In this document: positions 52,163-61,033 of the stretch, piece by piece
How positions within the stretch are numbered: the first letter of the stretch is position 1
Layout: the number at the start of each line of letters is the position of its first letter
Assembly (NCBI RefSeq): GCF_050113635.1
Contig: NZ_JBNJLT010000001.1
Span: forward strand, 868,001-932,000
Reading direction: 5' to 3'
Length of the DNA stretch: 64,000 nucleotides
Origin: Marinimicrobium sp050113635
Lineage (GTDB): Bacteria; Pseudomonadota; Gammaproteobacteria; Pseudomonadales; Cellvibrionaceae
The notes under the pieces: model-generated
Told to the model about the DNA's origin: nothing
Seen by the model: only the letters and a program-made list of their open reading frames with translations
Database searches by the model: none
Made by a program: the position numbers and the translations under genes

Positions 52163-53791
52163 ATGTCCCTCCGAATCAAAATGTGGCTGGTCAGTGCGCT
52201 GGTCGTTTTTGGGCTGACGGCCATTGTGGCCATCAGCCTGTTCACGTTGCGACAGGCTACTCAGCAGGACAACGTGGCCCGGGTCAAACAACTGCTCACC
52301 AGCACTTACCAAACCGTCGTCGAACTGGAGAGGCTCGCCGCCAACGGCACTCTGACTGACGAGGAGGCGCAGGCAATTGCCACACGCCTGCTGAGGAACA
52401 ATATTTACCACGAATCCGAATACGTTTATGTGGCCGACGCCAATCTGGACTTTGTCGCTGCCCCACTGGACCCCGAGCTGCACGGCACCAGTTTCCATGA
52501 ATTCATTGACAGCAATGGCCATAGCGTCGGCGACATACTGCTGAATGCCCTGGACACCGCCGGAGACCAGTTAGCCACCTACCCCTGGACGCAGGCCCAG
52601 GACGACGGCAGCGTGGAGGATAAGCTTTCCATCGCCCAGCGCTCTCCCCGCTGGCAGTGGATTGTCGGCACCGGCATCGGTTTTGACGAAGCCAATGCCC
52701 GCTTCTGGAGCAGTGCGCAACAGCTGTTGCTGATCAGTATCGCCCTGGCGGCCATTATTCTCATTCCCGTACAACTAACCGTGCGTACGATTTTGCGCGA
52801 CCTGGGTGGCGATCCCAAAACAGTACTGGCCGACGTACGCCGGGTAGCCGATGGGGATTTAACCGATACCGGCAGCGAGACGATAACCTCCGATGATGAG
52901 CACAGCATCGCCGCGTCTGTACGCACTATGCGCCACTCTCTGCGAGACCTGATCAGCGCGATTCATCGCTCCGGGGAAACCCTGAATCAAGTCAGCGACG
53001 ACATCGTCCAGCGTGCGGAAACGAGCACCGGGAAAGCCGCCGAGCAACGACAAACCACCGAAAAAATTGCCGGTGCCGCCGAGACCTTCAACCAGCAGAC
53101 TCAGCAAGCCATGAGCCAGGCGCAGCAAGCCGGCCAACAAACCCGGCAGGCCAGCACGATTGCCGATCAAGGCCAGACGTTAATCTCCGACGCGGTCGAG
53201 CGTTTCTCCCATATCGACCAAAGCGTACAGGCTACCCAGGAAAGTATCGAAACCCTGGTGCACCGCATTGAAAATATTTCCTCGGTGATTTCCGTGATTG
53301 ATGCCGTGGCGGAACAGACCAACCTGCTCGCGTTGAATGCTGCCATTGAAGCGGCGCGCGCCGGTGAGCAGGGCCGCGGTTTCGCGGTGGTCGCCGACGA
53401 GGTAAGGCAACTGGCGTCACGCACCACTGAAGCCACCCGCGAAATTGATGAAACCATCCACGCCGTTCAAGAAAGCAGTCGGGAAACTCGCCACAAAATG
53501 TCCGATATGGTGGAGGCGTTAAATGCGGGCGTGGAACAAACCCGGGAAGGGGGAAAAACGGTCAAGGCGATTCTTGTCGAGACCCAGGCTGTGGAGCGGC
53601 TGGTGTCCGACATTGAATCCGCACTGGCAGAGCACGTCACCACCAGCCAGGAAATTTTGCACGATCTCGATGAAGTCAAGACCTACTCCGCGGAAGTGAA
53701 CACCGCCGCGCAAGACACGCTGGGTCGCGCACGCGATATTGTCAGCGCCGCCAACCAGCTGACGGAGTTGCTGACGCGGTTTCGCGTATAA
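52163..53791 (+). CDS. Methyl-accepting chemotaxis protein with single Cache sensor
   Basis: The ATG at 52163 (GAGG upstream) gives 542 residues. A first membrane helix (7-28) and a periplasmic single-Cache domain come first (NIYHESEYVYVADANLDFVAAPLDPELHG, then SPRWQWIVGTGIGFDE). A second helix near 185-207, HAMP, and a signalling domain with NLLALNAAIEAARAGEQGRG follow. sCache_2 sensors often detect organic acids or other small molecules, but the ligand is unknown. It shares the signalling hairpin with the chemoreceptor at 49.1 kb but has a different sensor. Confidence 0.94.
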   Translation: MSLRIKMWLVSALVVFGLTAIVAISLFTLRQATQQDNVARVKQLLTSTYQTVVELERLAANGTLTDEEAQAIATRLLRNNIYHESEYVYVADANLDFVAAPLDPELHGTSFHEFIDSNGHSVGDILLNALDTAGDQLATYPWTQAQDDGSVEDKLSIAQRSPRWQWIVGTGIGFDEANARFWSSAQQLLLISIALAAIILIPVQLTVRTILRDLGGDPKTVLADVRRVADGDLTDTGSETITSDDEHSIAASVRTMRHSLRDLISAIHRSGETLNQVSDDIVQRAETSTGKAAEQRQTTEKIAGAAETFNQQTQQAMSQAQQAGQQTRQASTIADQGQTLISDAVERFSHIDQSVQATQESIETLVHRIENISSVISVIDAVAEQTNLLALNAAIEAARAGEQGRGFAVVADEVRQLASRTTEATREIDETIHAVQESSRETRHKMSDMVEALNAGVEQTREGGKTVKAILVETQAVERLVSDIESALAEHVTTSQEILHDLDEVKTYSAEVNTAAQDTLGRARDIVSAANQLTELLTRFRV

Positions 53792-53792
53792 A

Positions 53793-53823
53793 AAAACGGC
53801 CCGCATACAGCGGGCCGTTTTTC
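53793..53823. terminator. Bidirectional intrinsic terminator between chemoreceptor and pgk
   Basis: AAAAACGGCCCGC (53793-53805) and GCGGGCCGTTTTT (53811-53823) pair perfectly around ATACA, with T-runs on both strands. It serves the chemoreceptor on the plus strand and pgk on the minus strand. Confidence 0.9.
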
Positions 53824-53845
53824 ATCACGCCGGATCGAATAGCAC

Positions 53846-55021
53846 TTAGTCGTTAGCGCGTTTTTCCAGGATTTCCACGGCGGGCAGTTTCTTGCCTTCC
53901 ACAAATTCCAGGAAAGCACCACCGCCGGTGGAAATATAGGAGATCTTGTCGGCCAGGTTCCATTTGTCAATCGCGGCCAACGTGTCACCACCGCCCGCAA
54001 CGGAGAACGCATCGCTTTGTGCGATGGCATCCGCCACCACTTTGGTGCCTTTGGCAAAGGCATCAAATTCAAAAACGCCACAGGGGCCATTCCAAAGGAT
54101 GGTTTTGGCACCTTTGAGAATGCCAGCCACTTTCTCCGCCGTTTCAGGGCCGTAATCAATGATCTCTTCTTCCGCACCAATCTCGTCGACTTTTTTCACT
54201 TCAGTGGGCGTGTCGTTAGCCCAGTCGTCGAAACCGGCTTTGGTGGTGCGTACATCCGTCGCGTAGATGACTTCTGTCGTATTGGTCAGGCGCTGCGCTT
54301 CGGGGATCAAATCCTTTTCGTGCAGAGAGTTGCCCACCTCATAACCAGCCGCGGCGACAAACGTATTGGAAATACCGCCACCCACAACCAGAGTGTCAGA
54401 GATTTTCGACAGCGCATCCAGCACGCTCAGCTTGGACGATACTTTGGCACCACCGACGATGGATACCAGGGGACGCTCCGGATTATCCAGCACCTTACCC
54501 AACGCATCCAGTTCACTGGCCAGCAGCGGTCCGGCACAGGCCACCGGTGCGTATTTGGCCACACCGTGGGTGGACGCCTGGGCGCGGTGGGATGTACCGA
54601 AGGCATCCATCACAAACACATCGCACAGTTTCGCCATCTTTTGGGACAGCACGTCGTCGTCCGCTTTTTCGCCTTTATTGAAGCGAACATTTTCCAGCAA
54701 CACCACATCGTGGTTACCCATGTCCACGCCGTCTACCCAATCGCGGATCAGTGGTACATCTTTACCCAGCGACTCGCTCAAGGCCTTGGCCACAGGCGCC
54801 AAAGAGTCTTCCTCGCTGAACTGGCCTTCCTCGGGGCGACCGAGGTGCGACATGACCATAACCTTGGCGCCCATTTCCAGCGCTTTCTTGATGGTAGGCA
54901 CAGCGGCATCCAGCCGCACGGTGCTGGTGATCTTGCCATCGCGCAGGGGCACATTGAGGTCTTCGCGGATCAGTACGCGCTTGCCGGACAAGTCCTGGTC
55001 TTGCATTCGTTTTACGGTCAT
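53846..55021 (-). CDS. pgk: Phosphoglycerate kinase
   Basis: The ATG at 55021 (GGAG upstream) gives 391 residues, normal for bacterial Pgk. Motifs include the substrate-binding RVLIREDLNVPL and VMSHLGRP, LLENVRFNKGEKADD, VSIVGGAKVSSKL, and the nucleotide site in TILWNGPCGVFE and SVAGGGDTLAAI. It makes ATP from 1,3-bisphosphoglycerate in glycolysis. It follows tkt by 30 nt on the same strand; the gap/epd gene often found between them is absent. Confidence 0.97.
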   Translation of the reverse strand: MTVKRMQDQDLSGKRVLIREDLNVPLRDGKITSTVRLDAAVPTIKKALEMGAKVMVMSHLGRPEEGQFSEEDSLAPVAKALSESLGKDVPLIRDWVDGVDMGNHDVVLLENVRFNKGEKADDDVLSQKMAKLCDVFVMDAFGTSHRAQASTHGVAKYAPVACAGPLLASELDALGKVLDNPERPLVSIVGGAKVSSKLSVLDALSKISDTLVVGGGISNTFVAAAGYEVGNSLHEKDLIPEAQRLTNTTEVIYATDVRTTKAGFDDWANDTPTEVKKVDEIGAEEEIIDYGPETAEKVAGILKGAKTILWNGPCGVFEFDAFAKGTKVVADAIAQSDAFSVAGGGDTLAAIDKWNLADKISYISTGGGAFLEFVEGKKLPAVEILEKRAND

Positions 55022-55051
55022 GAATTGCTCCAATTGATCAGATACGGATGA

Positions 55052-57049
55052 TTACAGAAGACCTTCGGCGGTTTTGGCGATGTTTTCGGCGGTAAAACCG
55101 AAGTATTTCATCAGGTCGCCGCCTTTGCCGGACTCACCAAAAGTATCCAGGGAGACCGTGGCACCGTCCAGCCCCACGTATTTGCGCCACTGGTCACCGT
55201 GCGCGGCTTCCACCGACACCCGAGCCGTAACGTTGCGCGGCAGCACTTGCTCCTGATACGCCTTGCCCTGCATATCAAACAGGGTAGTGCTGGCCATGGA
55301 GACCACGCGAACCTTGCGGCCTTTTTCGGCCAGCAGGTCGGCGGCTTCCAGCGTGGGCGCCATCTCGGAACCGGTGGCCATCAGAATCACTTCCGGCTCT
55401 CCATCACAATCGCGAAGAATGTAACCACCGCGGGCAATGGCTTCCACCTGCTCAGCGGAACGCTCTACCGCCGGCAACCCCTGACGACTGAAGACCAGCG
55501 CACTCGGGCGGTCCTGGTTTTCGATGGCCAGTTTCCAGGCGGTGGCGGTTTCCGCCGCATCGCAGGGGCGCCATACGTCCATATTCGGCGTCGCACGCAA
55601 GGTCGCCATGTGCTCAACCGGCTGGTGTGTCGGGCCGTCTTCGCCCTGCCCAATGGAGTCGTGGGTATACACAAAGATGTTCGGCAATTTCATGAGCGCC
55701 GACATACGCACAGCGTTGCGGGCGTAATCCATAAACATCAGGAAGGTGGCACCGTAGTGAATGAAGCCGCCGTGAGCGGTAATGCCATTCATCATGGCGC
55801 TCATGCCAAACTCACGCACACCGTAGTACACGTAGTTACCGGAAGCATCTTCTTTGGTGATCGGCTTGGAGCCGTCCCAAATGGTCAGGTTGGAGCCCGC
55901 CAGGTCGGCGGAGCCGCCCATCAGTTCCGGCAGCAGCTTGCCAAACGCCTCGATGGATTTCAGGGAGGCCTTACGGCTCGGCATGGCTTCCTGCTTTTCC
56001 TGGCACTCGCGGATGAATGCGTCGGCTTTAGCACCGAAGTCCTTCGGCAGCTCTTTGCGAATAACGCGACGCTCGAACTCTTCCGCCAGTTCGGGGTGAG
56101 CTTTCTTGTAGGCGCCGAAACGTTCCTGCCAGCTGCTTTCCGCAGAGGCACCTTTTTCTTTCGCATCCCAGCCTTTGTAAACATCGTCAGGCACTTCGAA
56201 CGGACCGTGTTTCCAGCCCAGTTTTTCCCGTACCAGTTTCACCTCATCGTCGCCCAGTGGTGCGCCGTGAACGCCCTGGGTACCGGCTTTGTTCGGCGAA
56301 CCGAAACCAATAACGGTTTTGCAGCAGATAATGGTCGGTTTCCCGGTTTCCGCCTGAGCTTCTTCAACGGCCTTTTTAATCGCGGCGGCGTCATGGCCAT
56401 CTACATTCGGGATGACCTGCCAGCCATAGGCTTCGAAACGCTTGGGGGTATCGTCGGTAAACCAGCCTTCGACTTTACCGTCAATGGAAATGCCGTTGTC
56501 ATCGTAGAAGACAATCAGTTTGCCCAGGCCGAGGGTGCCCGCCAGAGAGCTGGCCTCATGGGACACGCCTTCCATCAGGCAGCCGTCACCGGCAAATACG
56601 TACGTGTAGTGATCAACAATATCGTGGCCGTCGCGATTAAATTGCGCCGCCAGGCTTTTTTCTGCCAGCGCCATGCCCACGCCATTGGCGAGGCCCTGGC
56701 CGAGCGGACCGGTGGTGGTTTCAACACCCGGGGTATAACCCAGTTCCGGGTGGCCCGGTGTCTTGGAGTGCAGTTGCCGGAAGTTCTCCAGCTCTTTCAT
56801 CGGCAGGTCATAACCGGTCAGGTGCAACAGGGAGTACACCAGCATGGAGCCGTGACCGTTAGACATAATGAAGCGGTCGCGATCGGCCCAGTACGGGTTG
56901 GCCGGGTTGTGCTTCATAAAGTCATTCCACAGCACTTCGGCAATATCAGCCATACCCATGGGCGCTCCCGGGTGTCCGCTGCTGGCTTTCTGCACAGCGT
57001 CCATACTCAGTGCGCGAATGGCATTGGCAAGTTCAGTACGAGTGGGCAT
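55052..57049 (-). CDS. tkt: Transketolase
   Basis: The 665-residue protein has the ThDP enzyme signatures: SGHPGAPMGMADIAEVLWN at the start, GPLGQGLANGVGMA, the ThDP motif GDGCLMEGVSHEA through NGISIDG, and EFGMSAMMNGITAHGG in the pyrimidine domain. The C-terminal domain is complete. It transfers two-carbon units in the non-oxidative pentose phosphate pathway. Ribosome binding site AAGGAGC lies before the ATG. It is transcribed divergently from sahR across a 288-bp gap. Confidence 0.97.
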   Translation of the reverse strand: MPTRTELANAIRALSMDAVQKASSGHPGAPMGMADIAEVLWNDFMKHNPANPYWADRDRFIMSNGHGSMLVYSLLHLTGYDLPMKELENFRQLHSKTPGHPELGYTPGVETTTGPLGQGLANGVGMALAEKSLAAQFNRDGHDIVDHYTYVFAGDGCLMEGVSHEASSLAGTLGLGKLIVFYDDNGISIDGKVEGWFTDDTPKRFEAYGWQVIPNVDGHDAAAIKKAVEEAQAETGKPTIICCKTVIGFGSPNKAGTQGVHGAPLGDDEVKLVREKLGWKHGPFEVPDDVYKGWDAKEKGASAESSWQERFGAYKKAHPELAEEFERRVIRKELPKDFGAKADAFIRECQEKQEAMPSRKASLKSIEAFGKLLPELMGGSADLAGSNLTIWDGSKPITKEDASGNYVYYGVREFGMSAMMNGITAHGGFIHYGATFLMFMDYARNAVRMSALMKLPNIFVYTHDSIGQGEDGPTHQPVEHMATLRATPNMDVWRPCDAAETATAWKLAIENQDRPSALVFSRQGLPAVERSAEQVEAIARGGYILRDCDGEPEVILMATGSEMAPTLEAADLLAEKGRKVRVVSMASTTLFDMQGKAYQEQVLPRNVTARVSVEAAHGDQWRKYVGLDGATVSLDTFGESGKGGDLMKYFGFTAENIAKTAEGLL

Positions 57050-57284
57050 GTTGTCTATAGCTCCTTCGATAGTAAAGTTGGGTGTTCAGAATGCGAAGTA
57101 ATTCGGCGGTTGCGACTCTCGCTGGCCGCTAATTGTATGACATTTGTCGGCGTTTTTTAACGCTTCTCTTGGACTATGGATTCGGAAATGCCAAAAGGAC
57201 TTATTTTCCCTTACCGACGGCGGACAGTAAAGCCTTGTTATAGTTTTGACGACCATATAGTCGGGGTGAACCACAGCCTGAAAG

Positions 57285-57330
57285 CGCTATATCAAAGTAT
57301 TTTGATATAGCGTAAAACCCCTGCTAAAAT
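57285..57330 (+). promoter_or_regulatory. SahR operator and promoter, apparently leaderless
   Basis: CGCTATATCAAA (57285-57296) and TTTGATATAGCG (57301-57312) form a perfect inverted repeat with 12-bp arms and a 4-bp spacer. TTGATA (57302-57307) and TAAAAT (57325-57330) form a -35/-10 pair with a 17-bp spacer, so the palindrome covers the -35. The sahR ATG is only 7 nt after the -10 and has no ribosome binding site, suggesting a leaderless or nearly leaderless mRNA. The rest of the gap (57050-57284) shows nothing clear beyond an expected tkt promoter. Confidence 0.72.
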
Positions 57331-57337
57331 CCCCCCG

Positions 57338-58372
57338 ATGAACCAACCTCAGCCCCATGACACCGACCTTCAAACCGCCCCCGACACCCTGCCTCAGTGG
57401 CTCAAGGCAGCGGGTGACTCGCTGCGCCTGGATGTATTGCGTGTCATGAAACGGGATTCGTTCGGCGTATTGGAACTGTGCCATTTGCTGGACAGCAAGC
57501 AATCCGGCATGAGTCACCATTTAAAGGTATTGGCGAATGCCGGGCTGGTCAGTTCCCGGCGCGAAGGCAACTCCATTTTCTACCGCCGGGCCTATCAGGC
57601 ACCAGACAGTCCGTTAAGTTCGCTACAGCAAGCGCTGTTTGCCACCCTGGATACTGAGCCACTAACAGGTACGCTGGCCGAGCGCCTGAAAGACCTTAGG
57701 CGTGACCGGGCTCTGGCCTCACGGAGCTTTTTTGCGGAGAACGCCCACAAGTTCCGTGCCCAGCAAGACCTGATCGCCAGTTATCCAGTGTACGCCGAGC
57801 AAGTCGGGCAACTGCTGGCCAATACCCCGGTACCTGGACGTCGCCTCGCCCTGGAAGTCGGGCCGGGCGAAGGGGAATTCCTGCCCATACTCGCTCAGCA
57901 ATTTGACCGGGTTGTTGCACTGGACAATGCCGCCCGCATGCTGGAGCGGGCCGAGTCTCTGATCCAGGCGCACTCACTGACGAATGTGGAAACGATTCTG
58001 GGCGATACCCGGACGCTCAAACTGCATCACACGCAGGCCGACTGTATCGTCGTCAACATGGTGCTGCACCACACCCCCTCGCCCGCCGATATTTTTCAGG
58101 ACCTGAGCGCTGCCCTGGTCCCTGGCGGCGCTCTGCTGGTCACCGACCTGTGCCGCCACGAACAAACCTGGGCCCGGGACGCCTGCGGCGATCTCTGGCA
58201 GGGGTTCGAGCCGGACGACTTGTCCTTGTGGGCCAGTGAGGCCGGCCTGCGCGAAGGGCAAAGCGTGTACTTTGCCCTTCGCAACGGCTTTCAAATTCAA
58301 CTGCGACAATTTTTTCAAGCAGATGGACTCAACGACCGTTCTTCATTCACAGAAGGAGCCACCCATGGCTGA
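57338..58372 (+). CDS. sahR: ArsR-type regulator fused to SAM methyltransferase domain, SahR-like
   Basis: The 344-residue protein has an ArsR winged helix at about 15-90 (LRLDVLRVMKRDSFGVLELC, then SGMSHHLKVLANAGLV and GNSIFYRRA). It lacks the usual metal-binding CVC motif. A class I methyltransferase domain follows, with motif I LALEVGPGEGEF near 168-178 and VNMVLHHTPSP. SahR proteins control methionine-cycle genes in response to S-adenosylhomocysteine, and in gammaproteobacteria such fused forms precede metK and ahcY. The methyltransferase domain probably serves as the SAH/SAM sensor. It overlaps metK by 8 nt. Confidence 0.88.
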   Translation: MNQPQPHDTDLQTAPDTLPQWLKAAGDSLRLDVLRVMKRDSFGVLELCHLLDSKQSGMSHHLKVLANAGLVSSRREGNSIFYRRAYQAPDSPLSSLQQALFATLDTEPLTGTLAERLKDLRRDRALASRSFFAENAHKFRAQQDLIASYPVYAEQVGQLLANTPVPGRRLALEVGPGEGEFLPILAQQFDRVVALDNAARMLERAESLIQAHSLTNVETILGDTRTLKLHHTQADCIVVNMVLHHTPSPADIFQDLSAALVPGGALLVTDLCRHEQTWARDACGDLWQGFEPDDLSLWASEAGLREGQSVYFALRNGFQIQLRQFFQADGLNDRSSFTEGATHG

Positions 58373-59525
58373 ATACTCGCTGTTTACCTCGGAATCCGTC
58401 TCGGAAGGCCATCCGGACAAACTGGCAGACCAGATTTCCGATGCGGTACTGGATGCCATCCTGAAAGACGACCCCAACGCCCGCGTTGCGGTGGAAAGCC
58501 TGGTAAAAACCGGTATGGCCATCGTTGCTGGGGAAGTGCGCACCTCCACTTATGTCGACCTGGAAGATCTGATCCGCAGCGTCATTCTGGACATCGGCTA
58601 CAATTCCAGCGACGTGGGTTTTGACGGGGCTTCCTGCGCTGTGCTCAACGCCATTGGCAAACAGTCGGCCGACATTGCCATGGGCGTGGATGAAAACGAA
58701 GCCTCTGCCAAAGACCAGGGCGCCGGTGACCAGGGTCTCATGTTCGGTTACGCCACCGACGAAACCGATGTACTGATGCCCGCCCCAATTTATTTTGCCC
58801 ACCGACTGGTTGAGAAGCAGGCCGAGCTGCGCAAGAACGGCGCCCTGCCCTGGCTGCGCCCGGATGCCAAGAGCCAGGTCACGTTGCGTTATGACAACGG
58901 CAAACCGGTCGCGGTGGACGCTGTGGTGCTTTCCACTCAGCACAACCCGGACATCAGCCAGGCGGAGATCCACGAAGCGGTACGCGAGGAAATTCTCAAA
59001 CCGGTGCTGCCCGCCGAGTGGCTGCATAACGATACCCGCTATCACATTAACCCGACCGGCCAGTTCATTATTGGTGGCCCCGTGGGCGACTGTGGCCTGA
59101 CGGGCCGCAAAATCATCGTCGACACCTATGGCGGCATGGCCCGCCACGGCGGCGGCGCCTTCTCCGGCAAAGACCCTTCCAAAGTGGACCGCTCCGCAGC
59201 TTACGCCGGACGCTATGTGGCGAAGAATATCGTCGCCGCCGGTCTGGCCAGCCGTTGTGAAATCCAGGTGTCGTACGCTATTGGCGTGGCCGAACCCACG
59301 TCCATTTCCATCAATACGTTCGGCACCGGAAAGTTACCGGACAGCGAGATTGCCACTCTAGTGCGCGAGCATTTTGACTTGCGCCCCAAAGGGCTGATCG
59401 ACATGCTCGATCTCAAGCGCCCTATTTACCGCCCCACGGCCGCCTACGGGCATTTTGGCCGCGAACTGCCGGAGTTCACCTGGGAAAAAACCGACAAAGC
59501 CGAACACCTGAAAAAATATCTGTAG
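58365..59525 (+). CDS. metK: S-adenosylmethionine synthetase
   Basis: The ATG at 58365 (AAGGAG at 58353-58358) gives 386 residues; a longer open frame upstream lies inside sahR. The signatures are FTSESVSEGHPDKLADQISD at the start, GAGDQGLMFGYA near 117, and the phosphate motif DTYGGMARHGGGAFSGKDPSKVDRSAAY near 257 (described in part). It makes SAM from methionine and ATP. It is followed by ahcY after 10 nt, so no SAH riboswitch fits between them. Confidence 0.98.
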   Translation: MAEYSLFTSESVSEGHPDKLADQISDAVLDAILKDDPNARVAVESLVKTGMAIVAGEVRTSTYVDLEDLIRSVILDIGYNSSDVGFDGASCAVLNAIGKQSADIAMGVDENEASAKDQGAGDQGLMFGYATDETDVLMPAPIYFAHRLVEKQAELRKNGALPWLRPDAKSQVTLRYDNGKPVAVDAVVLSTQHNPDISQAEIHEAVREEILKPVLPAEWLHNDTRYHINPTGQFIIGGPVGDCGLTGRKIIVDTYGGMARHGGGAFSGKDPSKVDRSAAYAGRYVAKNIVAAGLASRCEIQVSYAIGVAEPTSISINTFGTGKLPDSEIATLVREHFDLRPKGLIDMLDLKRPIYRPTAAYGHFGRELPEFTWEKTDKAEHLKKYL

Positions 59526-59535
59526 GAGCCAGACC

Positions 59536-60936
59536 ATGAACATTGCCGCCAATTTCACCGACTATAAAGTCGCCGCCACCAGTGCACAGGAATTTGAAAA
59601 ACTGGCCCAGTGGGGCCGTCGTGAAATCGACATTGCCGAAGGCGAAATGCCCGCCCTGATGGCGCTGCGTCGCAAGTACACAGCAGAGAAGCCGCTCAAA
59701 GACGCCAAAATCATGGGCTGTATTCACATGACCATCCAGACCGCCGTATTGATCGAGACACTGGTCGAGCTGGGCGCCGAAGTGCGCTGGTCATCCTGTA
59801 ATATTTTTTCCACTCAGGATCATGCCGCTGCCGCCATCGCTGCCGCCGGCATTCCTGTGTTTGCCTGGAAGGGTGAAACCGAAGAAGAGTTCTGGTGGTG
59901 CATTGAACAAACCATTGTGAAAGACGGTAAGCCCTGGGGCGCCAATATGATTCTGGACGATGGCGGCGACCTGACTCAGATCATGCACGAAAAATACCCC
60001 GAGCTGCTGGATGCCATTCACGGTATTTCCGAAGAAACCACCACCGGTGTTCACCGCTTGTTGGATATGCTGAAAAAAGGCCAGCTTAAAGTGCCGGCCA
60101 TCAACGTCAACGACGCCATCACCAAAAGCAAGAATGACAACAAGTATGGCTGCCGACACAGTCTGAACGACGCCATCAAGCGCGGCACCGACCATTTGCT
60201 CGCGGGCAAAAAAGCGCTGGTGATTGGTTACGGCGATGTCGGTAAAGGCTCCGCCGCTTCTCTGCGTCAGGAAGGGATGATTGTTAAAGTCACCGAAGTT
60301 GATCCCATCTGTGCCATGCAAGCCTGCATGGACGGCTTCGAAGTGGTCTCCCCCTACAACAACGGCGTGAATACCGGCAAACTGGATGACATCAATACAA
60401 CATTGCTGGGTACAACCGACCTGGTCGTCACCACAACAGGCAACGTCGATGTGTGCGATGCCAACATGTTGCAAGCGCTAAAAAGCAGCGCCGTGGTGTG
60501 CAATATCGGCCACTTCGACAGCGAGATCGATACCGCTTATATGCGCAAGCACTGGCATTGGGAAGAGGTCAAGCCTCAAGTACACAAAATCTATCGCGAC
60601 AAAGCCAGCAACGATCACCTGATCCTGCTGTCCGAAGGGCGCCTGGTCAACCTGGGCAACGCGACCGGCCACCCTTCACGCATCATGGACGGTTCTTTCG
60701 CCAACCAGGTGCTGGCGCAAATGTATCTGTACGAGCGCAAGTTTGCCGATCTTCCCGCTAATCAGAAAAAAGAGCACCTGTATGTAAAAGTGCTTCCCAA
60801 AAAGCTGGACGAGGAAGTCGCCAAAGACATGGTGGAAGGTTTCGGCGGTGTCATCACCCAACTGACCGCACAGCAGGCCGAGTACATCGGCGTGGAAGTG
60901 GCAGGGCCTTTCAAGCCGGAAAGCTACAAGTATTAA
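59536..60936 (+). CDS. ahcY: S-adenosylhomocysteine hydrolase
   Basis: The 466-residue protein has the AHCY signatures SSCNIFSTQDHAAAAIAAAG and GKKALVIGYGDVGKGSAASL (NAD-binding GxGxxG). A substrate-binding HMTIQTAVLIETL stretch, and the C-terminal KPESYKY that reaches into the neighbouring subunit, are present. It splits S-adenosylhomocysteine into adenosine and homocysteine, completing the cycle with metK and metF. AGGAG lies just before its ATG. Length is that of the bacterial form with the approximately 40-residue insertion. Confidence 0.98.
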   Translation: MNIAANFTDYKVAATSAQEFEKLAQWGRREIDIAEGEMPALMALRRKYTAEKPLKDAKIMGCIHMTIQTAVLIETLVELGAEVRWSSCNIFSTQDHAAAAIAAAGIPVFAWKGETEEEFWWCIEQTIVKDGKPWGANMILDDGGDLTQIMHEKYPELLDAIHGISEETTTGVHRLLDMLKKGQLKVPAINVNDAITKSKNDNKYGCRHSLNDAIKRGTDHLLAGKKALVIGYGDVGKGSAASLRQEGMIVKVTEVDPICAMQACMDGFEVVSPYNNGVNTGKLDDINTTLLGTTDLVVTTTGNVDVCDANMLQALKSSAVVCNIGHFDSEIDTAYMRKHWHWEEVKPQVHKIYRDKASNDHLILLSEGRLVNLGNATGHPSRIMDGSFANQVLAQMYLYERKFADLPANQKKEHLYVKVLPKKLDEEVAKDMVEGFGGVITQLTAQQAEYIGVEVAGPFKPESYKY

Positions 60937-60954
60937 TAACACTCATTGAGCGTT

Positions 60955-60994
60955 GGTTATGGCGGGGTGTGTTGTGCGCTCACCCCTCATAACC
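60955..60994 (+). promoter_or_regulatory. Strong hairpin between ahcY and metF
   Basis: GGTTATGGCGGGGTG (60955-60969) pairs with CACCCCTCATAACC (60981-60994): seven plus six base pairs with a small internal bulge, around an 11-nt loop. It begins 19 nt after the ahcY stop and ends 39 nt before the metF start. There is no T-run after it. It may attenuate or stabilise the transcript, or be an uncharacterised regulatory RNA element. Confidence 0.55.
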
Positions 60995-61033
60995 CAGCTC
61001 AACCACGGGAAAACCAAAACGAGCTCCATCACA

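Noticed and set aside
51914..52522. Minus-strand ORF of about 200 codons opposite the second chemoreceptor start
   Set aside because: It overlaps the chemoreceptor N-terminus and the palindrome region and shows no family features.
55199..57160. Very long plus-strand open frame opposite tkt, and a similar one opposite pgk (54017-55051)
   Set aside because: Antisense shadows of highly expressed GC-rich genes; no domain pattern and no ribosome binding site.
59526..59535. SAH riboswitch before ahcY
   Set aside because: Only 10 nt separate metK and ahcY, so there is no room; control probably comes from SahR.
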